Origin: an uncultured Dorea sp. | GTDB lineage: Bacteria > Bacillota > Clostridia > Lachnospirales > Lachnospiraceae | Assembly: GCA_900550865.1 (NCBI GenBank) | Contig: URTM01000013.1 | Location: 1 to 64,000, forward strand | DNA: 64,000 nucleotides | Reading direction: 5' to 3' | Program-made: the position numbers and the translations under genes | Notes under the pieces: generated by a model | Database searches by the model: none | Told to the model about the DNA's origin: nothing | Seen by the model: only the letters and a program-made list of their open reading frames with translations | Shown: positions 26,295-35,234 of the stretch, one piece after another | Layout of the letters: each line of letters begins with the position of its first letter | Position numbering within the stretch: position 1 is the stretch's first letter

Positions 26295-27263
26295 ATGTGT
26301 AAACTGAACAAAAAAAATTTGAATGTAACCGCTCAGACAAACGCAATATCTGACGATCATTTGGCAGCTGAAGATTCATTTATTATGCTGCCAACCGTCG
26401 ATTTCTGTTTTAAGGAATTGATGCATAACGAAACTGTCCGAAAGGGAATTATAGCCGCAATATTGAATATCCATCCATACGAAGTTGAAAAAACAGAGCT
26501 TATGCCTACAATACTCCGAAAGGAATCCGAAGAGGATAAATATGGTATTCTTGATGTCCGGGTCAAATTAAAAGATGGTACACAGATGGACTTTGAAATG
26601 CAGGTAATCTACTATGATTACTGGACTAATCGAACAATTTATTATCTAAGTAAAATGTATTCGGCACAGATTAAAGAGGGCGATAATTATGACAAGCTCC
26701 AGAAATGTATCCAAGTAAGCATTCTTGATCATGTATTAATATCTGATGATACGGAATGTTACCGCCGTATTTGTTTTTGCGATACGAAAACCGGAAAAGT
26801 ATATTCAGATAAAATGGAAATTCATATTCTTGAGCTTCCAAAATTACCGCCGGAACAGCAAAATGAATCTGATTTAATGCAATGGATGCGTTTTCTGGGT
26901 GGAAAGAACAGGGAGGATTTGAAACGAATGGCAGAGAAAAATTCTAACCTAAAAGAAGCGTATAATGAATTAGACAAACTGAGTGCTGATGAGCAGAAAC
27001 GTCTTGAATACGAAGCCAGGCAAAAGGCTATCCGGGATAAAAACATTTTACTCATAACTGGTGAGAACCGCGGACTTGAAAAAGGCGAGCGCATCGGACT
27101 TGAAAAAGGCGAGCGCATCGGACTTGAAAAAGGTATTCAGGCAACAATAGAAACTTGCCAGAATTTTCAAATTTCAAAAGATAATATCTGCCAGAATTTA
27201 ATAGAAAAATTTGATCTTTCTAAATCAGAATCGCTTTCTTATATCGAAAAATACTGGAAGTAG
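26295..27263 (+). CDS. Rpn-family PD-(D/E)XK nuclease/transposase-like protein
   Basis: A 322-residue protein of the Rpn/PDDEXK_2 family (recombination-promoting nucleases, often labelled putative transposase). It has DFCFKELM near the start, LDVRVKLKDGTQMDFEMQV (Asp and Glu-x-Gln of the nuclease core), YYLSKMYSAQIKEGDNY and ISILD-like VSILDHVL. The C-terminal tail holds GLEKGERI repeated in tandem, then QATIETCQNF and a short helical tail. GGGAG precedes the ATG. Rpn genes are mobile-like, multi-copy and prone to recombination; a tail remnant of the same family lies at 61462. Confidence 0.85.
   Translation: MCKLNKKNLNVTAQTNAISDDHLAAEDSFIMLPTVDFCFKELMHNETVRKGIIAAILNIHPYEVEKTELMPTILRKESEEDKYGILDVRVKLKDGTQMDFEMQVIYYDYWTNRTIYYLSKMYSAQIKEGDNYDKLQKCIQVSILDHVLISDDTECYRRICFCDTKTGKVYSDKMEIHILELPKLPPEQQNESDLMQWMRFLGGKNREDLKRMAEKNSNLKEAYNELDKLSADEQKRLEYEARQKAIRDKNILLITGENRGLEKGERIGLEKGERIGLEKGIQATIETCQNFQISKDNICQNLIEKFDLSKSESLSYIEKYWK
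27069..27136 (+). repeat. 24-bp tandem repeat in the Rpn gene
   Basis: GGACTTGAAAAAGGCGAGCG plus CATC repeats twice, with a partial third copy. It encodes GLEKGERI repeats. In-frame copy number change by slippage is possible. Confidence 0.9.
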
Positions 27264-27270
27264 ATTTTAC

Positions 27271-27375
27271 CTGCATGACCTCTGGCAAAGCACATGGATT
27301 ATCTGGCCGGTAGCAGGAGTTCTTTTCGGAGTTGTCAAAACTGTATCCAACATAATACTCAAGGCGGATGACTAA
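27271..27375 (+). pseudogene. C-terminal stub of a membrane protein
   Basis: In the plus frame LHDLWQSTWIIWPVAGVLFG and VVKTVSNIILKADD precede TAA. The W..TWIIWPVAGVLF pattern is the last membrane segment seen in PspC-like or XRE-linked small membrane proteins. No start codon is present. It is followed by a 9-bp hairpin, AAGGCGGAT/ATCCGCCTT (27361-27383). Confidence 0.5.
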
Positions 27376-27385
27376 TCCGCCTTAC

Positions 27386-27577
27386 CTACCAGTTCAGCGG
27401 ATTACAGTCATCCTCACATTTTCCGTCCTTAATCTCCTCACAGTGTCTTAACTTTTCCTCAATGCAATCATATCGTTTCTGTGCTTCTTCCAGTTCCTTT
27501 TTCGTCTTTTCTTCCAGCTCTTTTAATATCTGGTATCTCTCATCAAATTTCGTTCCCGGTGTCTGATTTTTTATTTC
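27386..27577 (-). pseudogene. C-terminal stub, probably of a MerR-like regulator
   Basis: A start-less minus frame of about 63 codons reads GTKFDERYQILKELEEKTKK, then YDCIEEKLRHCEEI and GKCEDDCNPLNW before TAG. The coiled coil following a short globular end resembles the dimerisation helix of MerR-type regulators. The DNA-binding part is absent. Confidence 0.45.
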
Positions 27578-27647
27578 TACACTTTACATTCCATCACAAC
27601 ATTAATAACCTATGACAGAACTTGTATACATTTTTCTTAATTATCTC

Positions 27648-28634
27648 TTACAGCATATGTGCTCTTAACTCTTCCGGTGTCATCTGAGACAGCATAGCCG
27701 GTGCGATATCGAATACGCTTCTTGCTCCTGATTCACCTTTCTGTGAAAGTCTGTGTGCTGCACGTGCGTAAGCCACCAGAACACTTCCTGTGAATTCCGG
27801 GTTGGAATCCAGTTTCAGAGAATATTCGATCACATGCTTGTTACCTTCGCATCCAGTCTCTCCTGTACGGATCACGAATCCACCGTGAGGCATCTTGCTG
27901 TGATTTGCTTTTAACTCTTCTTCTGTGATAAATGTTACGGTTGTATCATACTCATCGAAGTAGTTTGGCATTGTCTTGATAGCTTCTTCGATTGCTGCTT
28001 TGTCTGCGCCTTCTTCTGCAACTACATAGCACTCTCTTAAGTGTTTCTGTCTTGTTGTCAGTTCCGGTTCGCTTCCGCTTCTGACCTGATCAACAGCTGC
28101 TTCGATCGGTACCGTATACTGGATGCCATTCTTTACACCTTTGATACGACGGATTGCATCAGAGTGTCCCTGGCTGACGCCTTTGCCCCAGAACGTATAA
28201 GTGCTTCCCTGTACCAGAATAGACTCTGCATACAGGCGGTTCAGAGAGAACATTCCCGGATCCCAGCCTACAGAAATGATGCTGACATTCTTTCCTTCTT
28301 TTGCTGCTTTGTCTACATTTGCAAAATATTCCGGAATCTTTGCGTGTGTGTCAAAGCTGTCGATCGTGTTAAAAGATGCAGCTACCTTAGGTCCGATCAC
28401 CGGAAGGTCTGTTGCTGATCCGCCACAAAGAATCATAACATCGATCTCATCTTTCATAGCTTCCATATCGTCAAAGTGCTTTACTTCTGCTCCTTCCGTC
28501 TGGATCTTGACACTTGCAGGATCTCTTCTTGTAAATACTGCTTTTAATTCCATATCGTCATTACGCTTGATAGACTGCTCTACTCCACGTCCGATGTTAC
28601 CATATCCTACAATACCAATTCTGATTTTATCCAT
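27648..28634 (-). CDS. ddh: meso-Diaminopimelate dehydrogenase
   Basis: A 328-residue NADPH-dependent enzyme that makes meso-DAP directly from tetrahydrodipicolinate, for lysine and peptidoglycan. It has the Rossmann motif GIVGYGNIGRGVE, CGGSATDLP, NTIDSFDTHAKI, SVGWDPGMFSLNR, GKGVSQGHSDAIR and MPHGGFVIR. Length is typical. GAGAGG precedes the ATG. It is monocistronic. The presence of Ddh implies a DAP-type cell wall. Confidence 0.95.
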   Translation of the reverse strand: MDKIRIGIVGYGNIGRGVEQSIKRNDDMELKAVFTRRDPASVKIQTEGAEVKHFDDMEAMKDEIDVMILCGGSATDLPVIGPKVAASFNTIDSFDTHAKIPEYFANVDKAAKEGKNVSIISVGWDPGMFSLNRLYAESILVQGSTYTFWGKGVSQGHSDAIRRIKGVKNGIQYTVPIEAAVDQVRSGSEPELTTRQKHLRECYVVAEEGADKAAIEEAIKTMPNYFDEYDTTVTFITEEELKANHSKMPHGGFVIRTGETGCEGNKHVIEYSLKLDSNPEFTGSVLVAYARAAHRLSQKGESGARSVFDIAPAMLSQMTPEELRAHML

Positions 28635-28716
28635 GTTTCTACCTCTCTTCTTTGATTCATATCTTTGTAAATTATATCATAGATTCTTTTCACAACAATC
28701 CTTTTCTTTTGCAAAT

Positions 28717-30441
28717 TTATCCCATCTCATTATAATGTGCATAGATTCCGCCCTGCTTTAACAGTTCTTCATGCGTTCCCCTCTCTGCAATTCCATTATC
28801 TGCCACTACAAGTATCTCATCCGCATTACGGATCGTAGATAATCTGTGTGCGATCGTAATCGTTGTCCGGTTCTTTGCAAGCTCTTCCAGACTCTTCTGT
28901 ATCCAGCGTTCACTCTCATTATCCAGCGCACTTGTCGCCTCATCCAGAATCAGGATTGACGGATTCTTAAGAAATACCCTTGCAATCGATATTCTCTGTT
29001 TCTGTCCGCCGGAAAGTCTCGTTCCTCGTTCTCCGACGAATGTATCATATCCATCCGGAAGCTCCATGATGAAGTCATGGATATTCGCTTTTCTTGCCGC
29101 CTCTTCAATCTCTTCCATCGATGCCCCCGGCTTACCATAAGCAATATTTTCCTTAATGCTTCCACAGAACAGGTACGCGTCCTGCTGTACCAGTCCGATC
29201 TGATTACGCAGGCTTTCCAGTGTCAGATCTCTGACATCTTTTCCATCAATCGTGACACGGCCTCCTGTTACATCATAGAATCTTGGGAGCAAAGAGCAGA
29301 TCGTCGTCTTACCACTTCCCGAAGGTCCGACTAAAGCCACGGATTTTCCTGCCGGGATATCAAATGTAACATTGGAAAGCACCGGCGTATCATCATCGCT
29401 ATAATGAAACGATACATTTTCATAAGAAACATGTCCGTTTACTTCTTCTATTGATTCTGCATCTGGTGCATTTACAATCTCCGGCTCTGTCTCTATCACA
29501 TCCAGAAATCTCCGGAATCCGGACAGACCTTTCTGCATCATCTCGGTAAGCTCTACCAGGATCTGGATCGGACTGATAAAGATACCGATATAGAGTGCGT
29601 ACATTGCAAGATCTACTGCCTCCATCTTCCCCTGTGCGATCAGCCAGCCGCCGAATACCAGCGTGATCAGATACATCAGCCCCTGAAAGAATAAGTTTCC
29701 GCTCATAAAACTTCCCATGCACTTATAGTTTGCATCCTTGGAAATCAGAAATCCCTGATTACTCTTTTTAAACTTCTCCCGCTCAATCTCTTCATTTGCA
29801 AAAGACTGTACGACACGGATTCCTGCCAGTGTATCCTGAAGACTGGAATTGACATCTCCGATCTTCCGTCGGTTATCCATGAATGTCGCCTGCATTCTCT
29901 TGTTCTGTCCATATGAGAAAAACAACATGAACACTACAAGAACCAGAAGTGGAATCGCAAGTCTCCAGTTGATCAGAAATAAGAAAATAAATGAGCCGAT
30001 AATTTTGATCAGAGAAATGAATAAGTTCTCCGGTCCATGATGTGCAAACTCTGAGATATCAAAAAGGTCCGATACCAGCTTGCTCATCATCTGCCCGGAA
30101 TTATTCTGGTCATAATATGAAAATGACAATTTCTCATAATGGTCAAAAAGCTGCTGCCGCATGTCCCGTTCCATATTGGCTCCCATCATATGCCCCTGAT
30201 AGCTGACATAATATTTACAAAGCGCCTGTAATATATAAATTGCAAGCAATCCTGCCCCAATCGGGAGCAAGGCATGCAGTATGTGATCCGCTGATTCCGT
30301 AAACAATGTCTTCGTAAGCGTACGTAAAATCTGTGGAAATGCGAGATCCACCAAACTTATGACTGCCGCACAGATCAGATCCAGAAAGAATACCGCCTTA
30401 TACGGGGCATAATACTGGATGAATTTTTTCATTGTATGCAT
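28717..30441 (-). CDS. ABC exporter, fused membrane and ATPase domains
   Basis: A 574-residue half-transporter. Residues 1-310 form six membrane helices (ABC_membrane). The ATPase domain has Walker A GPSGSGKTT, the Q-loop QQDAYLF, signature LSGGQKQR, Walker B SILILDEATSALD and the H-loop AHRLS. It resembles MsbA/YfiB-type multidrug or lipid exporters and probably works as a homodimer since no partner is adjacent. A second in-frame ATG three codons in is possible. It sits upstream of ddh in the same direction with an 82-base gap. Confidence 0.9.
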   Translation of the reverse strand: MHTMKKFIQYYAPYKAVFFLDLICAAVISLVDLAFPQILRTLTKTLFTESADHILHALLPIGAGLLAIYILQALCKYYVSYQGHMMGANMERDMRQQLFDHYEKLSFSYYDQNNSGQMMSKLVSDLFDISEFAHHGPENLFISLIKIIGSFIFLFLINWRLAIPLLVLVVFMLFFSYGQNKRMQATFMDNRRKIGDVNSSLQDTLAGIRVVQSFANEEIEREKFKKSNQGFLISKDANYKCMGSFMSGNLFFQGLMYLITLVFGGWLIAQGKMEAVDLAMYALYIGIFISPIQILVELTEMMQKGLSGFRRFLDVIETEPEIVNAPDAESIEEVNGHVSYENVSFHYSDDDTPVLSNVTFDIPAGKSVALVGPSGSGKTTICSLLPRFYDVTGGRVTIDGKDVRDLTLESLRNQIGLVQQDAYLFCGSIKENIAYGKPGASMEEIEEAARKANIHDFIMELPDGYDTFVGERGTRLSGGQKQRISIARVFLKNPSILILDEATSALDNESERWIQKSLEELAKNRTTITIAHRLSTIRNADEILVVADNGIAERGTHEELLKQGGIYAHYNEMG

Positions 30442-30547
30442 TGTATATTCCCTACCTTTTCCTATAAACTCAATCTACTATATTATAGGATATCCGGAAG
30501 GAATTGGGAACCATTAAACTCATTTATAAGAAATTTTCTCTATCTCA

Positions 30548-31168
30548 TCATACTCCAAGTATTTTCAGAAGTTCTGTATGCGGATGTGCCTGATTCTTCT
30601 GATATATATCCACATAATTGAGTGCTGCTGCGCCATCCATAAATGCCGGGAAGAGAAAGCCACACTCCGGTTCTCCCGGTTCATAGTCTCCACTCACCGG
30701 ACAGATAGCGCAGATCAGATATTCGAACATCTCCTCGGATTCCCCCTGGCGGACATGATCCTGTCCTTTTGCCGGAATGTCATACCTGTCATGAAATACA
30801 TAGACCGCATACTCTCCCGCTGCCTGATATTGTTCCCCGACAATCTCATAAAAGGTTTCCATTAATGCATCATTTTTCAGTCCACACGCACGCATCCCCA
30901 TTAAGAGCTTCCACATACTGTCACCTTTCATCGTCTCGCTGGAAAATGCATATTCCTTCAGATTCTGATTCGTATCTGCAAATGGGATTACTTTTGCTAT
31001 CTGTAAATTTTTTTCTTTCTCATCTGGGTTCAATTTTAAAAATCCCGTGTTAAATGTCCCGTCTATATATCCATCCATATCCAGATATCCTCCGGCGATT
31101 CTGGTCATGGATGTTCTCTTTACTGTCATTCTTCTGGTCAGTGCCAACATGTCTTCTCTGTTAATCAT
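30548..31168 (-). CDS. DUF4317-like protein, short form
   Basis: A 206-residue protein resembling the N-terminal two thirds of DUF4317 proteins: LTRRMTVKRTSMTRIAGGYL, GYIDGTFNTGFLKL and the later CGFLFPAFMDGAAALNYVDI block. Family members are normally near 380-400 residues; this one stops just after the FLFPAF block. It is either a natural short paralogue or C-terminally truncated. Cytosolic, function unknown. Confidence 0.6.
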   Translation of the reverse strand: MINREDMLALTRRMTVKRTSMTRIAGGYLDMDGYIDGTFNTGFLKLNPDEKEKNLQIAKVIPFADTNQNLKEYAFSSETMKGDSMWKLLMGMRACGLKNDALMETFYEIVGEQYQAAGEYAVYVFHDRYDIPAKGQDHVRQGESEEMFEYLICAICPVSGDYEPGEPECGFLFPAFMDGAAALNYVDIYQKNQAHPHTELLKILGV

Positions 31169-31234
31169 TTTGTTTCTTTTCCTTTACTTTCCAATTCTCA
31201 TCGTTGAAACGGATATGTTCCTTTTACCATGTGC

Positions 31235-32689
31235 TCATAACAGATGCCGGAATGGTCTGATCATAATTTTCAGGAATGCATAGAACCGCTTCTTTTCCGG
31301 CGTCAGTACTTTTTTCTTATACAGACTTCCTTCCGTCTCTGTACCATCTGTTTTTACTTCTTTGCTTTTCTCCATATAAACATTTTCTGTATCACGGATT
31401 TCCTCATTCAAACGTTTACTTTCAATCACCAACATCAGTTCCGTGTCCAGATAAGTACTCCGCATATCCAGATTATACGAACCCACAATGGATATATTAT
31501 CATCTACCAGAATCGTCTTGGTATGTACTGCATGTTCATTCATCAGCTCATATACCGTCGCATCTGTTCCCAGGATATTTTCTTTCTGATTCAGATAATC
31601 CGTACATCCCCATGGATTCGAACCTTTTTCCACTGCATTGAGTATAATCTTGAGATCTGCCTTTTCCGATATCTGCTTCAATTTCTGATACATATAGGAA
31701 TTACAGATCACATACGGCGTCTGGATGACCACCTCTTCTCCCTGTCCGGCGATATACCCGATCGTCTGAAGAACTTTCGGACTTTTTCTCGCCGCCTGCG
31801 TTCCATTATCGATCAGTGTGATCTTATCTGCTTCATATGTATCGTCTTCCCAGTTCTCATAGTTTTCAATATCCGGATACTTCTCTTTTAATGAACGGTA
31901 TCGTTCTTTCAGCTGATAGTATTCACTTTTATACTTTTCTTCATATGATACGACATATGTCTTCTTTTTTCTGACCTGGGTTTCATTCCATATGGTATCA
32001 AAATATTTCTCGAGCTCCTGCAGCGATTCCCCTTTTCCTTCCGTCTCTTCATATACAAGAATATCCCGGTCTACATTGATTCCGGTCTTTTTATCTCCCA
32101 GAAAGATATCATTGGTATTGCGTCCTCCCAGCAGATACATCGATTCATCAATGATCAGGTACTTATCATGCATCCGGTAATTCAGACGCATAAGATTCGT
32201 AACCGGATTATAGATTCCAACTTCTACATTCTGATGTGCTGTCAGTGCCTGAAACACCGGACTCTTTTCCAAAAAGAGCTTCTGATAGATCCCGTCGATC
32301 AATATTTGTACCTGCACACCTCTTTCTGCCGCTGTATATAATGCCGCAATGATCTTCGTACCACTGTCATCCGGACGCAGATCAAATGTTGATAACACAA
32401 TTCTTTTTCTCGCATTTCCGATCATACGGAGCCGCCACAACAGTGCCTCTTCATTGTCATCAATACATTTGATCCGCTCTGCATTCTTTTTTCCCGCTTG
32501 GTTTCCGCCGACATCCTTCATCGTTTCTTCCGTAAATGTAGTCTGTTCCAGTTCTTTCTCATAAACTGCATCCGGATTTCTTTTTATCAGCGGCAGAATG
32601 ATATTCACCGCCAGGATCACAATCAGTATGAACCCTGTTATTTTTGCTAATATACCTATGTACTTTTTCATAACATTCCGGCTTTCCAT
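31235..32689 (-). CDS. Phospholipase D-family protein (cardiolipin synthase-like)
   Basis: A 484-residue membrane-anchored protein. One N-terminal helix (ITGFILIVILAVNIILPLI) is followed by two PLD domains. The HKD motifs are HDKYLIIDESMYLLGGRN and HTKTILVDDNISIVGSYN. The spacing and the downstream conserved GGRN/GSYN residues fit cardiolipin synthase-like phosphatidyltransferases, but a single anchor helix and the long polar insert also fit other exported PLD proteins. It catalyses phosphodiester transfer or hydrolysis on phospholipids. Confidence 0.82.
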   Translation of the reverse strand: MESRNVMKKYIGILAKITGFILIVILAVNIILPLIKRNPDAVYEKELEQTTFTEETMKDVGGNQAGKKNAERIKCIDDNEEALLWRLRMIGNARKRIVLSTFDLRPDDSGTKIIAALYTAAERGVQVQILIDGIYQKLFLEKSPVFQALTAHQNVEVGIYNPVTNLMRLNYRMHDKYLIIDESMYLLGGRNTNDIFLGDKKTGINVDRDILVYEETEGKGESLQELEKYFDTIWNETQVRKKKTYVVSYEEKYKSEYYQLKERYRSLKEKYPDIENYENWEDDTYEADKITLIDNGTQAARKSPKVLQTIGYIAGQGEEVVIQTPYVICNSYMYQKLKQISEKADLKIILNAVEKGSNPWGCTDYLNQKENILGTDATVYELMNEHAVHTKTILVDDNISIVGSYNLDMRSTYLDTELMLVIESKRLNEEIRDTENVYMEKSKEVKTDGTETEGSLYKKKVLTPEKKRFYAFLKIMIRPFRHLL

Positions 32690-32780
32690 GTTTTTCTTTT
32701 TATATGAGCTTCTGCATATTCTTTTTCAATCTCCTGATTCTTTCACTTATTATAACGCAGAATATCCTGTCATAATATAA

Positions 32781-32845
32781 AAAAAGCATGAATTCTATGC
32801 CGGGATCATCTTTCGATATCCTCTGCATCCCTTCATGCTCTTTTT
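32781..32845. terminator. Bidirectional terminator
   Basis: AGCATGAA (32785-32792) pairs with TTCATGCT (32832-32839), with an inner hairpin. Seven A precede and six T follow, so it can terminate from both strands. It ends the 2H phosphoesterase gene. Confidence 0.8.
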
Positions 32846-32851
32846 TATCGA

Positions 32852-33391
32852 TCAGTCATTTAATTCTACTCTTATCAGATCCTGATGCGGATTCGTCTTC
32901 GCAAGTCCGATCTCTGCCACCGTCACTTCCATCGGCACAAACAGTTCCTGCATAACTGCAAATGCTTCCTGCATCTGCTCTTTGGAAAGCTTTTTTCCCA
33001 GTGTGATATGAGGAAGCCACTGCATTGGCTGATAATACCGGCTCATCCTGACTTCCGGAATATTCTTTACCATATCATGTACCTGTTCGATCATATCTTC
33101 CAGATACAGATTCAGAACCGGTGTCACATACAGTACATATGGCAATAACACTCCGACAGAGACCAGCTGGATCTGTCCTTTTGCCAGATATCTCTCCAGA
33201 TTTCCCACCACCTCTGTCAATTTTTCTTCCTCTCTTGCCTCTACAGACATAATTGTCAGATGAGGTGGAACGTGATTGTCCGTCATAAAAGTATTTCCTG
33301 TCTTTTGTGCAATCTTATTGATATAATCAGAAATTATTTTATTGCTTTTATCGTCAAAATACACCGATATCAGATACATTTTATCTTTCAC
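32852..33391 (-). CDS. 2H phosphoesterase (2'-5' RNA ligase-like)
   Basis: A 179-residue protein with two HxT/S motifs, PPHLTIMS (about residue 42) and PHITLGKKL (about 127), the signature of the 2H phosphoesterase superfamily that includes bacterial ThpR-type RNA ligase/cyclic phosphodiesterases. Cytosolic. It probably acts on 2',3'-cyclic phosphates of RNA or nucleotides. It is monocistronic. Confidence 0.82.
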   Translation of the reverse strand: MKDKMYLISVYFDDKSNKIISDYINKIAQKTGNTFMTDNHVPPHLTIMSVEAREEEKLTEVVGNLERYLAKGQIQLVSVGVLLPYVLYVTPVLNLYLEDMIEQVHDMVKNIPEVRMSRYYQPMQWLPHITLGKKLSKEQMQEAFAVMQELFVPMEVTVAEIGLAKTNPHQDLIRVELND

Positions 33392-33504
33392 CTCTTATTT
33401 CGAAGTTATTTTTTCATAATATAGTTTACAACGTATATTTTAAAATGTAAAATGCTTATGCTCGATAGTAAGATATAGTTAAAATATATATTCTTGCCTC
33501 CATT

Positions 33505-33538
33505 TGTAACCTTTCCATATTTTCATTTGTATTATAAG
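33505..33538 (+). promoter_or_regulatory. Possible ECF-type promoter
   Basis: TGTAACC (33505-33511) followed about 17 bases later by GTATTATAA resembles an ECF-sigma recognition pair (AAC-type -35). It lies about 60 bases before the sigma gene and may be its own target. Weak evidence. Confidence 0.35.
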
Positions 33539-33595
33539 TGAAAGGCCTTAAGAAATGAACATCTGTTTTCCCACTAACACCAAAAAGGAGTACTC

Positions 33596-34078
33596 ATGAA
33601 ACCAGCAACACAAGTTTTAATCGAACGATATCAAAAGCATCTGTATGCGATTGCATTTAATATATGCAGGAACCAACAAGATGCAGAAGATGTCGTTCAG
33701 GATACATTTATTCAGTATCACACATATAAAAAAGAGTTTGATACAGAAGAACATATCCGTGCCTGGCTGATCCGAGTTGCGGTCAATAAAGCAAAGAATA
33801 TCACCCGCTCATTCTGGCACAGAAATAAATGCAACTTAGAAGAATATATGGAAACATTAACCTTCGAAACACCGGAATCAGAAACTCTGTTTGACACAGT
33901 AATAAAACTTCCTGAAAAATACCGAATTGTCCTGCATCTCTTTTACTATGAAGATTATACAACACAAGAGATCAGTGATATCCTGCATCTTTCTGTCAGC
34001 AATGTAAAGACCCGGCTTTCCCGCGGACGTGCTCTTCTCAAAGAAACCTTAAAGGAGGAATGGAACGATGACGAATAA
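33596..34078 (+). CDS. ECF-subfamily RNA polymerase sigma factor
   Basis: A 160-residue sigma-70 ECF protein. Region 2 is at about 5-75 (FNICRNQQDAEDVVQDTFIQ) and region 4 at about 100-155 (LPEKYRIVLHLFYYEDYTTQ, EISDILHLSVSNVKTRLSRG). AAAAAGGAG precedes the ATG at 33596. The next gene overlaps by 11 bases and encodes a membrane protein, the usual arrangement for a sigma/anti-sigma pair. Confidence 0.92.
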   Translation: MKPATQVLIERYQKHLYAIAFNICRNQQDAEDVVQDTFIQYHTYKKEFDTEEHIRAWLIRVAVNKAKNITRSFWHRNKCNLEEYMETLTFETPESETLFDTVIKLPEKYRIVLHLFYYEDYTTQEISDILHLSVSNVKTRLSRGRALLKETLKEEWNDDE

Positions 34079-34661
34079 AGAAAAATACAAGCAGGCTTTT
34101 GATACACTTTCCGCCTCCGTCAATTTTTCCCTGGAGGTAGACAAAATGAGTATCTTAAATAGAAAGCACAAATTAAAAACAATAGCAGCCGCAGTTGCCG
34201 CATGCCTGATCGTAACAGCCGGAACCGGAACAGCCTACGCATCCGATCTTGGCGGAATTCAACGGAAAGTCCAGCTCTGGATCCACGGAGATCAGACAAC
34301 TGCTACTTTAACAATCAATTCTGACGGTTCTTATACCGGAACTTATGCAGATAAAGACGGAAAAAATAAAGAATTTGGCGGAGGCGGCATTGCAATTAAC
34401 CAGGATGGCTCCGAACGCAGCCTTACACAAGAAGAAATTATGGAAGAACTAAATGCTCCGGATATAGAATATGAAAAAGATGGCTCCGTCATCCTGTATT
34501 ACAAAAATCAGTCCATCGATATCACACACAAATTCAACAAAGACAATATCTGCTATGTGAAACTGGTTGATGGTGATGACTCTTTATATGTCACAGTGAA
34601 ATATAACAATGGATATGCTTCATCTCCAAATAAATATATTTCTCCACGAGAGTTCAATTAA
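34068..34661 (+). CDS. Membrane-anchored protein, putative anti-sigma factor
   Basis: A 197-residue protein with a short cytosolic N-terminus (about 40 residues: KYKQAFDTLSASVNF), one membrane helix (IAAAVAACLIVTAGTGTAYA, about 43-62) and a C-terminal extracytoplasmic domain rich in beta strands. The small N-terminal region matches the size of anti-sigma binding domains seen with clostridial ECF factors. It overlaps the sigma gene by 11 bases. It would hold the sigma factor at the membrane until a signal is sensed outside. No zinc-binding (ZAS) motif is present. Confidence 0.7.
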   Translation: MTNKEKYKQAFDTLSASVNFSLEVDKMSILNRKHKLKTIAAAVAACLIVTAGTGTAYASDLGGIQRKVQLWIHGDQTTATLTINSDGSYTGTYADKDGKNKEFGGGGIAINQDGSERSLTQEEIMEELNAPDIEYEKDGSVILYYKNQSIDITHKFNKDNICYVKLVDGDDSLYVTVKYNNGYASSPNKYISPREFN

Positions 34662-34679
34662 CTTGCTCTTCCAACTGAA

Positions 34680-34738
34680 ATACTTTATATTTAATATACG
34701 GATAGCTCTCCTGCTGTCCGTATATTAATATAAAGTAT
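34680..34738. terminator. Long 26-bp hairpin after the sigma operon
   Basis: ATACTTTATATT and AATATACGGATAGC (34680-34706) pair with the arm at 34713-34738 with only one bulged T and one G-T pair. No T-run follows, so it may stabilise the 3' end or be a small palindromic element rather than a classic terminator. Confidence 0.6.
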
Positions 34739-34805
34739 GCAAGAGAGGCTGTCATTGACAGGTTCTCTGTATCCATTATCTATCTAGAAAGGATTTTGTA
34801 TCATC

Positions 34806-35234
34806 ATGAATGACCATACACATACCGATAAAACTTTACAGGGCAATGATAAGATTGAATCTGCCATTGCCGCACTTCAACAGGAACCATCACAGGAAAT
34901 GCTTGCACACACTCTGACCGTCATCCGCCGGCGCATGAATGAACACGGTGAACTGATCATCGCCGTAGATCCTTCTTCTGCCGCCTCCGGCCTCCAGGTA
35001 CAGGCAATCCAGACCGATGACGGGCACAAATGGTGGGCAGCTTTTACCAGCTTTGATGAAGAACTCAAGGGTTCCGGAAGCGTAATGTCTACATTTCTTA
35101 CTGATATGAAGCAGTTATTTACTTCTGCTGTTACAGCGGATGGAATTCAGGGCATTATCATCAATCCATGGAACCGGACGATTATGCTGGACAAACTGCT
35201 GTTAAAGATAATCTTAGGGGAAAGTGGTATGTAA
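34806..35234 (+). CDS. SseB-like protein
   Basis: A 142-residue soluble protein with the SseB N-terminal-like domain, seen as WWAAFTSFDEEL and DGIQGIIINPWNRTIMLDK. The INPWG-like block followed by a hydrophobic helix is typical of SseB-family proteins. Function is not known for most Firmicute members. GAAAGGA precedes the ATG. It is convergent with the glycosyltransferase, with stop codons eight bases apart. Confidence 0.75.
   Translation: MNDHTHTDKTLQGNDKIESAIAALQQEPSQEMLAHTLTVIRRRMNEHGELIIAVDPSSAASGLQVQAIQTDDGHKWWAAFTSFDEELKGSGSVMSTFLTDMKQLFTSAVTADGIQGIIINPWNRTIMLDKLLLKIILGESGM

Noticed and set aside
27069..27136. CRISPR-like or regulatory tandem repeat
   Set aside because: It is in frame and encodes a protein repeat in the Rpn gene.
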